Shown piece by piece: positions 1 to 6,656 of a stretch of 7,867 nt of DNA; position 1 is the first letter of the stretch, and each line of letters begins with the position of its first letter. The notes under the pieces are model-generated. The model was not told the DNA's origin. It searched no databases and saw nothing but the letters and a program-made list of their open reading frames with translations. A program made the position numbers and the translations under genes. Source of the DNA: an uncultured Anaerolineaceae bacterium (lineage in GTDB: Bacteria > Chloroflexota > Anaerolineae > Anaerolineales > Anaerolineaceae); the NCBI GenBank assembly GCA_937907495.1, contig CALESS010000428.1:1-7867 (forward strand). Reading direction: 5' to 3'.

Positions 1-869
1 TCCCGGTCGAGCAGGACGCCCAGCCGTTCTTCAAAACCCAGGTCATCCAGGGAGGCGGGTCGCAGCTCCAGGGCTAGGTCATGGATCGAAGAAATCATGC
101 CGGTGACGGTGCGAGACATCCCGCTGATGACCGTTTCCTTCTCTGAACAATTATCCGCATGTTCCAATATCCGCAGGCCAATCAGCAGGGAGGTGAGATT
201 TTGCCCCATTTCATCATGCAGCTCGCGAGAGATGCGCTGGCGCTCTTCCTCCTGGGCGTTTACCACGCTATTTAACAGCTTTTTAAGGCGGGTCTCTTTT
301 TTGTGAAGCTCCTCCCAGAGACGGGCGTTTTCAATGACTACTCCCAGGTGGGGTGCAACGGTTCGCAACAGGTCAATATCTGCTTGGCGAATGTGCTGCG
401 GGTCATTGAAGGCGATGTTAAGCTGGCCCACGAGGCGGGTATTGGCGACGAGGGGAACGGAAACATGACCCACAATCAACTCTTCCGGCTGGTCCTCGTT
501 TTTGATGAGCAAGAGAGGGCAGCCCTTGGTCAACTGGCTGACGATGACGATTTCCCGGGTCTTCCGCACCCGGTCGCAGACGCAACTCACCAGGCAAGGC
601 GAAGGCCCACCCTGGTTGGAAAAGCATAACCCCTTGTAGCCGACAAACGAATAGCACTTTTCTTCCTGCTCGTGCAGGCAAACCCAACCGACAGCCGAAT
701 CAATCATAGCCAGCACAAATTCAAGGGCTTTCTCGAGCGTCTCGGCGAGGGAACTGGTAGTGCCCAGGATGCGAAAGATCGAATTGAGGATTTCCACTTC
801 CCGGGGCGGGGTGTTCGCCAGGTTGGTGGAGGGAGAAATTACACTATCGGGGGATTGGGTAGCTTCCAT
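1..869 (-). CDS. GAF-domain sensor histidine kinase, NarL/NreB-like (C-terminal part beyond left edge)
   Basis: Reading the minus strand from ATG at 869 gives 289 codons open to the window edge, so the gene is partial. Residues about 30-180 look like a GAF domain that ends in a helical linker (DLLRTVAPHLGVVIENARL). Residues about 200-232 carry the HisKA_3 dimerisation and phosphoacceptor box EERQRISRELHDEMGQNL, with H218 the predicted phosphorylation site. This is followed by LRPASLDDLGF (269-279), the usual run-up to the HATPase domain, which must lie off the left end. There is no membrane segment, so the kinase is predicted to be soluble. The GAF domain holds seven cysteines (64, 72, 82, 92, 96, 98, 117), including a PCxxxCxC cluster, which could bind an Fe-S cluster or act as a thiol switch. 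The ATG has only a weak purine-rich ribosome site, so the start is provisional. The gene diverges from the hydrogenase operon. A response regulator partner is expected further left; that is inference. Confidence 0.9.
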   Translation of the reverse strand, partial: MEATQSPDSVISPSTNLANTPPREVEILNSIFRILGTTSSLAETLEKALEFVLAMIDSAVGWVCLHEQEEKCYSFVGYKGLCFSNQGGPSPCLVSCVCDRVRKTREIVIVSQLTKGCPLLLIKNEDQPEELIVGHVSVPLVANTRLVGQLNIAFNDPQHIRQADIDLLRTVAPHLGVVIENARLWEELHKKETRLKKLLNSVVNAQEEERQRISRELHDEMGQNLTSLLIGLRILEHADNCSEKETVISGMSRTVTGMISSIHDLALELRPASLDDLGFEERLGVLLDR

Positions 870-996
870 GATTCTCGCTCTGTACGAATAAAGGATGGAT
901 AAGGATTGATTCGCAGGACGGTTGCCAGGGCTGCCGAAATTTCCATTCAGGGTGTCGTTAGAGAAAGTGCAAAGCTGGAGTGCGAGCCTGAATACT

Positions 997-1026
997 ATTA
1001 TAAACGAAAAGGGCCGGGGTTGTCAG
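997..1026 (-). promoter_or_regulatory. Predicted sigma-70-type promoter of the histidine kinase
   Basis: On the minus strand there is a perfect TATAAT -10 box (plus positions 997-1002). A CTGACA -35 box (plus 1021-1026) lies 18 nt upstream. Transcription would start near 990 and leave a leader of about 120 nt before the kinase ATG at 869. The -35 box is one arm of the inverted repeat at 1020-1040, so a protein bound there would block or modulate this promoter. Prediction from sequence only. Confidence 0.6.
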
Positions 1027-1040
1027 GATTTCCCTGACAA
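1020..1040. promoter_or_regulatory. Perfect inverted repeat, likely operator between divergent promoters
   Basis: TTGTCAGG (1020-1027) and its exact reverse complement CCTGACAA (1033-1040) are separated by 5 nt. The 21-bp site lies between the divergent kinase and hydrogenase genes. Each arm contains CTGACA read outward, so the site supplies a -35-like box to both strands. A dimeric regulator is the likely ligand. The sequence does not identify it, and the neighbouring kinase's response regulator is one candidate. Confidence 0.6.
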
Positions 1041-1064
1041 GAAAGTGCAAAACTCGCTTAAAAT
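1034..1064 (+). promoter_or_regulatory. Possible upstream promoter of the hydrogenase operon
   Basis: CTGACA (1034-1039) is followed after 19 nt by TAAAAT (1059-1064). The spacing is longer than ideal, which makes this weaker than the divergent kinase promoter. It uses the right arm of the inverted repeat as its -35 box. The second copy of the GAAAGTGCAAA repeat lies in its spacer. Confidence 0.35.
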
Positions 1065-1100
1065 ATGGGTGACTTCCTGATAGATTTCCAGCTTCCAGAA

Positions 1101-1109
1101 TGCTATTAT
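1101..1109 (+). promoter_or_regulatory. Extended -10 element, likely main hydrogenase promoter
   Basis: TGCTATTAT fits the extended -10 pattern (TG, one base, then a TATAAT-like hexamer). There is no good -35 box 16-18 nt upstream, which is typical of extended -10 or activator-dependent promoters. Transcription would start near 1116 and give a leader of about 80 nt before the hybO-like ATG. Confidence 0.45.
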
Positions 1110-1115
1110 CATCCT

Positions 1116-1139
1116 AATGTTCACTTGGACGTGCACATT
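1116..1139. promoter_or_regulatory. Imperfect palindrome at the predicted hydrogenase transcription start
   Basis: AATGTTCAC (1116-1124) and GTGCACATT (1131-1139) are complementary over eight of nine positions and are separated by TTGGAC. The site starts where transcription from the extended -10 would begin. It could be a repressor operator or a stem-loop at the 5' end of the mRNA. The CAC-N6-GTG core resembles sites of two-fold symmetric regulators in general, but I cannot assign a family. Confidence 0.35.
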
Positions 1140-1195
1140 TGCATTTTTGTTGCCATTTCTTTTCCCCATCACGATTGATACCAAGGAAAAAAGCT

Positions 1196-2362
1196 ATGAT
1201 CCCAAAACCAAAGAGTATTTCTGAGAATTTGGAGGAACAGGGCTTGAACCGGCGGGACTTCTTGAAGTTCTGTACGTTGATGGCTGCCACGCTGGCAATG
1301 CCCAAGGCGGTGAGCGCCCAGATTGCCCGGGCACTGGATACGGTCAGGCGCACCCCGGTAATCTGGCTGGAGTTCCAGGATTGCGCCGGCTGTACGGAGT
1401 CCTTCCTGCGGGCTTCGCGGCCATCCGCCGCGGAAGTGGTGTTGGAAACGCTTTCCATTGATTATCACGAGACGATCATGGCGGCTGCCGGCCGGGCGGC
1501 TGAAGAAGCAAAAGCCAAAACCATTGCCGAAGGTGGATACCTGCTGATTGTGGAAGGTTCCATCCCGATTGGTGAGACTGCGGCTTTTTGTTGCATCGGC
1601 GGACGCAGTGCGGGGGATATCCTGCAAGAGGCAACCCAGAACGCGGTGGCAGTAATTGCCGTTGGCTCCTGCGCTGCTTTTGGCGGCATCCCCAAGGCCG
1701 CCCCCAACCCCACGAATGCGGTAGGGGTAATGGACCTGGTGAAAGATAAGCCTGTATTGAATCTGCCCGGCTGCCCGCACAATGTGGTCAACCTGACGGC
1801 AACGGTCGTACACTTCCTGACCTTTGGAGCTTTGCCAGCCATGGATGATCTGCACCGCCCGTTGTTTGCCTACGGCGCTTTAATTCATGACAATTGTGAG
1901 CGCCGGGGTCATTTCGACAAGGGAGAATTCGTTCGCGCCTGGGGGGATGTATATCATCAGAATGGCTGGTGCCTGTACCAGATGGGCTGTAAAGGCCCGG
2001 TTACATCTCACAACTGCCCCTCTGTGAGGTGGAACGAAGGTGTGAACTGGCCGGTGGGCGGAGGGCACGGCTGCATTGGCTGCTCCGAGCCGGATTTCTG
2101 GGAGATGCCGACCTATGTGCCGGTGAAACTGCAAGATCAGACCCCGCCCACCGTGTATGCTCCGGCGGGAACCCAGAAAGAAGGTGTTACCCCGGAAGGG
2201 GCCGCCCTGACCGCAGGCACAATCGGCGTTGTGGCAGGGGCCGCTCTGGCCTTCGGTTATTCTGTGATGACCCAAAGAACCAAGGGGATTACCCCCGAGA
2301 TCGCCGAGGATGAACCTTCTCAAGAGCATGGGGAAGATGATCACTCTTCCTCGCATGAATAA
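1196..2362 (+). CDS. hybO: [NiFe] hydrogenase small subunit, Tat-exported and membrane-anchored
   Basis: This is the electron-transfer subunit of a group 1 (Hyb-like) hydrogenase, with 388 residues. ATG 1196 is chosen because AAGGA lies 8 nt upstream; the frame opens earlier, but only with a TTG at 1139. A twin-arginine signal (NRRDFLKFC, residues 18-26) ends near AVSA (41). Proximal cluster ligands are C63 and C66 (CAGC), C159 and C193. Distal ligands are H231, C234, C259 and C265. Medial ligands are C274, C293 and C296, with Pro286 in place of a fourth Cys, so a [3Fe-4S] cluster is expected. The two extra proximal-cluster cysteines of oxygen-tolerant enzymes are absent, so ordinary oxygen sensitivity is inferred. 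Residues about 337-357 form a C-terminal membrane anchor, followed by an acidic, His-containing tail. It is the first gene of the operon, 11 nt before the ferredoxin subunit. Confidence 0.95.
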   Translation: MIPKPKSISENLEEQGLNRRDFLKFCTLMAATLAMPKAVSAQIARALDTVRRTPVIWLEFQDCAGCTESFLRASRPSAAEVVLETLSIDYHETIMAAAGRAAEEAKAKTIAEGGYLLIVEGSIPIGETAAFCCIGGRSAGDILQEATQNAVAVIAVGSCAAFGGIPKAAPNPTNAVGVMDLVKDKPVLNLPGCPHNVVNLTATVVHFLTFGALPAMDDLHRPLFAYGALIHDNCERRGHFDKGEFVRAWGDVYHQNGWCLYQMGCKGPVTSHNCPSVRWNEGVNWPVGGGHGCIGCSEPDFWEMPTYVPVKLQDQTPPTVYAPAGTQKEGVTPEGAALTAGTIGVVAGAALAFGYSVMTQRTKGITPEIAEDEPSQEHGEDDHSSSHE

Positions 2363-2373
2363 GGGAGGTTATC

Positions 2374-3240
2374 ATGCCGATTAGTCGTAGAGATTTCTTT
2401 AAGATGGCCGGGGCAGGGCTGGGCGGCGTGGCGATGCTTGCCACTCCGCTGCCCGCCAGCAGCAAGAGCCTGGAAGCAGAAAACAGTGCATCCATGTTGT
2501 ACGATGCCACCAAGTGCGTTGGCTGCCGGGCTTGCCAGACGGCCTGCAAGGAGCGCTCCAACCTGCCCAAGGAAACGGATGCCTCCGGGTTGTATGAGGC
2601 TCCCCAGGATTTGAGCGCCTACACCTGGACGATGATAAAGATCTACAAGGCAGACGATGAGATGTCCTTTGTCAAAAACCAGTGCATGCACTGTATTGAG
2701 CCCGCCTGTGTGTCGGTATGTCCGGTGGCTGCGCTGGAAAAAACGGCGGACGGCCCGGTAATTTATCATGCCGATCGCTGCATTGGATGCCGGTACTGCA
2801 TGGCGGCCTGTCCATTTGGCATTCCCAAATCCCAATGGGATAAAGCGTTGCCACTGATCCAGAAATGTGATTTCTGCGCTGACCGATTGGCGAAAGGGGA
2901 AGAGCCTGCTTGCGGCGCCGCTTGCCCGACTGGGGCCTTGATTTCCGGGACCCGGGGTGAAATGCTGGATACAGCGCATACCCGGTTGGTCAGTAACCCG
3001 GGCTACGTGAATAAAGTGTATGGTGAGACGGAGGCGGGGGGGACCTCGATGTTATATATTGCCGGCGTGAGTGCGGAGAAATTGGGTTTTCCCGAACTGG
3101 ATGATACAGCATTACCCACCCTCGATTGGCCGTACATGAAAGCGGTGCCGTGGGTGGTGGGAGCCATGATCACCTTGAGCACCGGGGCTTACCTCTTCAC
3201 CCACCGTAAGACAACCGAAAAGCCCGAGAAGGAGGCTTAA
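2374..3240 (+). CDS. hybA: HybA-like periplasmic ferredoxin subunit with four [4Fe-4S] clusters
   Basis: This subunit carries electrons between the hydrogenase dimer and the NrfD-type membrane subunit. It has 288 residues. The start is supported by AAGGGAGG just upstream (2361-2368). A Tat signal (SRRDFFKMAG, 4-13) shows it is exported folded with its clusters. Sixteen cysteines fall in four ferredoxin groups: 48/51/54/58, 104/107/112/116, 136/139/142/146 and 165/168/180/184. That matches the four-cluster arrangement of the HybA/HmcB/DmsB-like family. Residues about 255-276 form a C-terminal transmembrane helix, as in E. coli HybA, so the protein is probably anchored beside HybB. It is somewhat shorter than E. 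coli HybA. Its stop lies one base before the next start, and the next gene's ribosome site (AAGGAGG, 3229-3235) is inside its coding sequence, so the two are translationally coupled. Confidence 0.92.
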   Translation: MPISRRDFFKMAGAGLGGVAMLATPLPASSKSLEAENSASMLYDATKCVGCRACQTACKERSNLPKETDASGLYEAPQDLSAYTWTMIKIYKADDEMSFVKNQCMHCIEPACVSVCPVAALEKTADGPVIYHADRCIGCRYCMAACPFGIPKSQWDKALPLIQKCDFCADRLAKGEEPACGAACPTGALISGTRGEMLDTAHTRLVSNPGYVNKVYGETEAGGTSMLYIAGVSAEKLGFPELDDTALPTLDWPYMKAVPWVVGAMITLSTGAYLFTHRKTTEKPEKEA

Positions 3241-3241
3241 G

Positions 3242-4417
3242 ATGGGAATTCGCATCGGAAAACTGGAAATGCGAAATTACCGGCTTGGCCCGGGTATGAT
3301 CCTGGTCTGGGTTTTGGGTGCGCTGGGGATGGGGGTGGCTGTCTGGCGATGGATTGTAGGACTCGGCCCGACCACCAATCTGAATGATGGGCGGGGCTGG
3401 GGATTGTGGATCAGTTTTGATATGATGAGTGGGATCGGCCTGGCCGCGGGAGCTTTTACAGTAGCGGCTGTGGTCTATTTATTCAATTTGAAGCAGTTCT
3501 ACCCCATCATCCGCCCCACCATCCTCACCGGGTTCATCAGCTACCTTCTGGCAGCTTTAACCCTGCTGGTAGACCTTGGCCAGCCGCAGCGCATCTGGCA
3601 TTTGCTGATCTATAGCAACATTCACTCACCGCTATTTGAAATTGGCTGGTGCGTGATGCTGTATTTAACGGTGCTGGCGCTGGAATTCAGCCCGATTCTG
3701 TTCGAGGCGCTCAATTGGAAAGTGCCGCTAAAGCTGATACGCAGCATCATGATTCCGTTGATTGTATTGGGTGTGACGCTTTCTACGCTCCATCAATCCA
3801 CCCTGGGGACGATGCTGACCATCCTGCCGCACCGGGTTCATCCGCTTTGGTATTCACCCCTCTTGCCGGTCTATTTCTTTTTGACGGCGGTGGCGGCTGG
3901 CCTGGCGATGACGGTTTTTGAGTCTTTTCATTCAGCCCGGACCTATGGTTATCCGTTTGAACTCAAACTGGTTTCCCGGTTGACCAAATCTGTACCCTAT
4001 GTGCTTGGCCTCTACCTGGTGGTGAGAATTGCGGAACTCTTAATCACCGGGGAGTACCGATTATTACTGGAAGGGGGAGCCGCCACCACCATGTTTATTG
4101 TTGAAATGGTCGGTGGGGTGATTGTTCCCATCCTGTTCTTTGCCGATCCTCGGACACGAAATGATCTACACGGCATCACCTGGGCAGCATTTTTCACCAT
4201 GGGCGGGTTGATTTTGAATCGCATGAATGCCGCCCTGATCTTTTTTGAGGGCGGGTATTACTTGCCTTCCCTGCCGGAAATAGCCGTTTCGGTAGGGTTA
4301 ACGTGCCTGGGCTTGATCATGTTTGACCTGGCAGTCCGTTTTCTGCCAATCCTCCCTGCACCCCGGAAACAAAAAGAAATTCAACCCAATACCCTGAAGG
4401 AGTCAGCCAATGCCTAA
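3242..4417 (+). CDS. hybB: HybB/NrfD-family integral membrane subunit (quinone-reactive)
   Basis: This is a polytopic membrane protein of 391 residues with about ten hydrophobic segments (roughly 18-40, 57-81, 93-112, 131-154, 167-187, 205-226, 250-268, 283-302, 310-333 and 345-370). It carries the usual NrfD/PsrC-family start ([11 protein letters not shown], then WGLWISFD). It has no haem-ligand pattern like the cytochrome b subunit of Hya-type enzymes. Family knowledge says HybB exchanges electrons with menaquinone and, in E. coli Hyd-2, may couple this to proton movement. The second segment (residues 60-72, [13 protein letters not shown]) resembles the conserved quinone-site helix of the family. 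The start is set by AAGGAGG 6 nt upstream. The 3' end overlaps the large-subunit gene by 8 nt, so their translation is coupled. Confidence 0.92.
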   Translation: MGIRIGKLEMRNYRLGPGMILVWVLGALGMGVAVWRWIVGLGPTTNLNDGRGWGLWISFDMMSGIGLAAGAFTVAAVVYLFNLKQFYPIIRPTILTGFISYLLAALTLLVDLGQPQRIWHLLIYSNIHSPLFEIGWCVMLYLTVLALEFSPILFEALNWKVPLKLIRSIMIPLIVLGVTLSTLHQSTLGTMLTILPHRVHPLWYSPLLPVYFFLTAVAAGLAMTVFESFHSARTYGYPFELKLVSRLTKSVPYVLGLYLVVRIAELLITGEYRLLLEGGAATTMFIVEMVGGVIVPILFFADPRTRNDLHGITWAAFFTMGGLILNRMNAALIFFEGGYYLPSLPEIAVSVGLTCLGLIMFDLAVRFLPILPAPRKQKEIQPNTLKESANA

Positions 4418-6122
4418 AATCGTCATTGATCCTATTACCCGAATTGAGGGGCACCTGCGCATTGAACTGGAAGTGGCCGATGGAAAAATCACCAAGGCCT
4501 GGTCTTCCACCACGATGTGGCGTGGAATTGAAGTGATTTTGAAAGGGAGGGATCCACGCGATGCCTGGACGTTTGCCCAGCGCATCTGCGGTGTTTGAAC
4601 GACGGTACATGCACTCAGCTCCGTGCGAGCTGTTGAAGATGCCCTGCAAATTAAAATCCCGTCGAATGCCCGTCTGATCCGGAACATCATTGAAGCCATC
4701 CAATATGTTCAAGATCATGTCGTTCACTTCTATCACCTGCATGCCCTGGATTGGGTTGATATCGTCAGCTCGTTGGATGCAGACCCGGAGGCGACCTCCA
4801 AACTGGCCCAGTCCATTTCGGATTGGCCGAAATCCAGCGCGGATTACTTCCGCGGTGTGCAAGAGCGGATTAAAACGTTTGTTTCCGGTGGTCAATTGGG
4901 GATCTTTGCCAATGCCTACTGGGGTCACCCGGCTTACAAACTTCCGCCGGAAGCCAACCTGATGGCGGTAGCCCACTACCTGGAAGCATTAGACTGGCAG
5001 CGGGAAGTGATCAAAGCCCATGCAATTCTGGGAACAAAAAATCCGCATTTACAGACCTACCTGGTGGGCGGGATGGCGAATGCCATCAACCCGAATAGCA
5101 CAGCAGCCCTGAACGCCGATAAGATCGCCTTCCTGCTGGACCTATTCAAGAAAGCCAAAGATTTTGTGGATAAGGTTTACCTGCCCGATGTGCTGGCAGT
5201 CGCTCCCTTCTACCTGGAATGGGCGGGAATGGGTGAGGGCCTGGGGAACTTCATGTCATTCGGAGATTTCCCCCAGACAGATGCGGTGGGTGAAGGCCTG
5301 GGTGATCTATTCATCCCGCGGGGTGTAATTTTGAACCGTGACTTGAGCAAGGTGTTACCGCTGGATGAAAACCTGATTGCAGAGTATGTGACCCACTCAT
5401 GGTATTCATACAGTGACGAGAGCGCTGGCCTGCACCCGCGGGTGGGAGAAACCACGCCCAATTACACCGGCCCAACGCCACCCTTCGAGTTTGTGGATAC
5501 CGAAAAGAAATATACCTGGCTCAAGGCGCCACGCTACGATAACAAAGCCATGGAAGTTGGTCCGCTGGCCCGGATGTTGATTGCTTATGCCTCCGGTCAC
5601 GAGCGGGTTCAGTACTGGGTGAATGCGGTACTGGGAAAACTGGGAGTAGGACCGGAAGTTCTGTTCTCCACCCTGGGGCGGATTGCTGCCCGCTGTGTGG
5701 AAACGGTGGTCATCGCCGAAAAGTTGGAAGAATGGACGATGGAACTGGCAGGCAACATAGGCCGGGGAGATTACCAGACCCACGAAAATGATCACTGGGA
5801 ACCCTCCACCTGGCCGGCGGAAGCCATAGGCTGGGGTTGGTCAGAGGCTCCGCGCGGTGCCCTGGGACACTGGATCCACATTAAGGATGGCAAGATTGCC
5901 AATTACCAGGCCATCGTGCCTTCCACCTGGAATGGTTCTCCACGGGATGCAAAGGGTCTGCCGGGTGCGTATGAAGCCTCACTGGTGGGCACGCCGCTGC
6001 TGGACCCGGATCAGCCGGTGGAAGTGCTGCGCACCATTCACTCCTTTGATCCCTGCATGGCCTGTGCGGTGCATCTGCTGGACCCGGACGGTAAAGAGCT
6101 TAAGGTTATCCAGGTCGTTTGA
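4410..6122 (+). CDS. hybC: [NiFe] hydrogenase large subunit, predicted selenoprotein (in-frame TGA at 4596)
   Basis: This is the catalytic subunit, which binds the Ni-Fe(CN)2CO centre and cleaves or forms H2. Reading through one TGA gives 570 residues, a normal family length; stopping there would leave 62. AAGGAG (4397-4402) supports ATG 4410. The N-terminal group 1 motif RIEGHLRIE is at 11-19. The first metal motif reads R58-I-C60-G-V-[TGA 63]-T-T-V-H67, with the TGA exactly in place of the second cysteine. The second metal motif DPCMACAVH has C549, C552 and H555, followed by a 15-residue tail that the maturation protease should remove after H555. C60 and C549 are expected to be terminal Ni ligands, and residue 63 and C552 bridging ones. 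No frameshift is needed, and conserved sequence continues directly after the TGA. The gene itself ends at a TGA, so TGA is also a stop here. Selenocysteine is the best reading; a nonsense mutation or base error is the alternative. A gene caller would split this into a 62-residue piece and a 499-residue piece from GTG 4623. Confidence 0.9.
4596..4598 (+). other. Predicted selenocysteine (UGA) codon 63 of the large subunit
   Basis: TGA replaces the Cys codon of the second residue of RxCGxC. It is in frame with both flanks (GGT GTT TGA ACG ACG). Trp codons in the operon are TGG, and the large-subunit gene ends at a TGA after its expected tail, so a general TGA-to-Trp code is not supported. Selenocysteine is the only standard recoding that would give a chemically sensible metal ligand. 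No selA, selB, selC or selD gene lies in the window to confirm the machinery. Confidence 0.8.
4611..4642 (+). promoter_or_regulatory. Candidate bacterial SECIS element within the large-subunit gene
   Basis: Starting 18 nt after the TGA, CAGCTC (4616-4621) pairs perfectly with GAGCTG (4627-4632) around the 5-nt loop CGTGC. A U-U mismatch and internal loop follow, and GCA (4611-4613) can pair with TGC (4640-4642) as a short lower stem. Bacterial SECIS elements sit directly after the UGA with an apical loop roughly 16-37 nt downstream and a G in the first two loop positions. Here the loop begins 24 nt after the UGA, has G as its second base, and shows GU as in E. coli fdhF. A U next to the stem base (4615) may play the part of the bulged U. 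A weaker competing pairing, GCAC (4611-4614) with GTGC (4623-4626), exists. Confidence 0.65.
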
Positions 6123-6589
6123 TGGCCAAAGATTTGATCCTGGGCGTGGGCAACCTGCTGTTGACCGATGAAGGGGTGGGGATTCACGTCGTGCAGAAAT
6201 TGCTGGAGTATGCAGACCTGCCCCCGGATGTTGAGATCGTGGATGGCGGGACGGCTGGCCTGGGATTGCTCTACTACCTGGAAGGTGTGAACCGCCTGGT
6301 GATCGTAGACGCGGTGGAACTGCATGCCGCTCCGGGGACGATTGTCCGATGGAGCGGGGAGCAGGTACCGGTATATATGGCGATGAAGGTCTCACCGCAT
6401 GAAATAACCCTGCCGGATTTTCTGGCGGCCGCCAGGCTGCGGGATTTATATCCACAGGAGGTGATCGTGTGGGGCATCCAACCGGAATCGCTGGAGGTGG
6501 GGGTGGATTTAAGCCCGACGCTGGCGGCGAAGCTGGATGAACTGGTGCAGAATGTGCTGGGAGAGTTCAGCCCGTCGAAGGAAAAGTAA
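6122..6589 (+). CDS. hybD: Hydrogenase maturation endopeptidase, HybD/HyaD family
   Basis: This 155-residue protease removes the C-terminal tail of the large subunit once nickel is inserted, which lets the active site close. ATG 6122 overlaps the large-subunit stop by one base (TGATG), so translation is coupled; a TTG one codon earlier is less likely. The N-terminal LILGVGNLLLTDEGVGIHVV is the family signature. The three metal-sensing residues known in E. coli HybD (E16, D62, H93) have clear counterparts at E17, D63 and H93. The length matches the family. It lies directly after the large subunit, and its expected cut site is after H555 of that protein. It would therefore have to recognise a large subunit with Sec rather than Cys at one metal position. 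No hypA-F accessory genes are in the window. Confidence 0.95.
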   Translation: MAKDLILGVGNLLLTDEGVGIHVVQKLLEYADLPPDVEIVDGGTAGLGLLYYLEGVNRLVIVDAVELHAAPGTIVRWSGEQVPVYMAMKVSPHEITLPDFLAAARLRDLYPQEVIVWGIQPESLEVGVDLSPTLAAKLDELVQNVLGEFSPSKEK

Positions 6590-6611
6590 AGAAGGTAAGT
6601 AAGTTAAGGAA

Positions 6612-6646
6612 AAAGACCACCCGGCCTGTGTTGCCGGGTGGTTTTT
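6612..6646 (+). terminator. Rho-independent terminator of the hydrogenase operon
   Basis: ACCACCCGGC (6616-6625) and GCCGGGTGGT (6633-6642) form a perfect 10-bp GC-rich stem around a 7-nt loop, followed by a T run (6642-6646). AAA upstream can extend the pairing into the T run. It lies 26 nt after the protease stop codon and closes the five-gene operon. Confidence 0.9.
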
Positions 6647-6656
6647 GGTTAAGGGG

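Larger units (their letters stand above)
963..1051 (+). repeat. Direct repeat of an 11-mer in the divergent control region
   Basis: GAAAGTGCAAA occurs at 963-973 and again at 1041-1051, 78 bp apart. One copy would lie in the kinase leader and the other directly after the inverted repeat, in front of the hydrogenase genes. An exact 11-base repeat in about 330 bp of non-coding DNA suggests a paired binding site. No regulator can be named. The rest of 870-960 shows no recognisable gene or structure. Confidence 0.4.

Noticed and set aside
97..902. Plus-strand ORFs over the left end and the 418-687 minus-strand ORF
   Set aside because: They overlap the histidine kinase in other frames and show no domain pattern. 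The kinase frame is open across the whole stretch with clear H-box conservation.
1139..1195. N-terminal extension of the small subunit from TTG 1139
   Set aside because: ATG 1196 has a well-placed AAGGA site, and the resulting N-terminal region before the Tat motif has the length usual for HybO-type proteins.
1376..1680. Oxygen-tolerant (six-Cys proximal cluster) hydrogenase
   Set aside because: The proximal motif is CAGCTES and the later segment GSCAAFGG. Both positions that hold the extra cysteines in Hya-type enzymes are glycine here.
4596..4598. Large subunit as a pseudogene broken by a stop codon
   Set aside because: The TGA sits precisely on a Cys codon of the active site, both sides remain fully conserved in one frame, the rest of the operon is intact, and a SECIS-like hairpin follows. 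A base error cannot be excluded without reads.
4596..6122. Alternative genetic code with TGA read as tryptophan
   Set aside because: The same gene ends at TGA (6120-6122) after the expected C-terminal tail, Trp is encoded by TGG throughout, and Trp could not replace a metal-binding cysteine.
4623..6122. Separate gene starting at GTG 4623
   Set aside because: It would lack the first metal motif, its GTG lies inside the conserved [13 protein letters not shown] stretch, and there is no convincing ribosome site.
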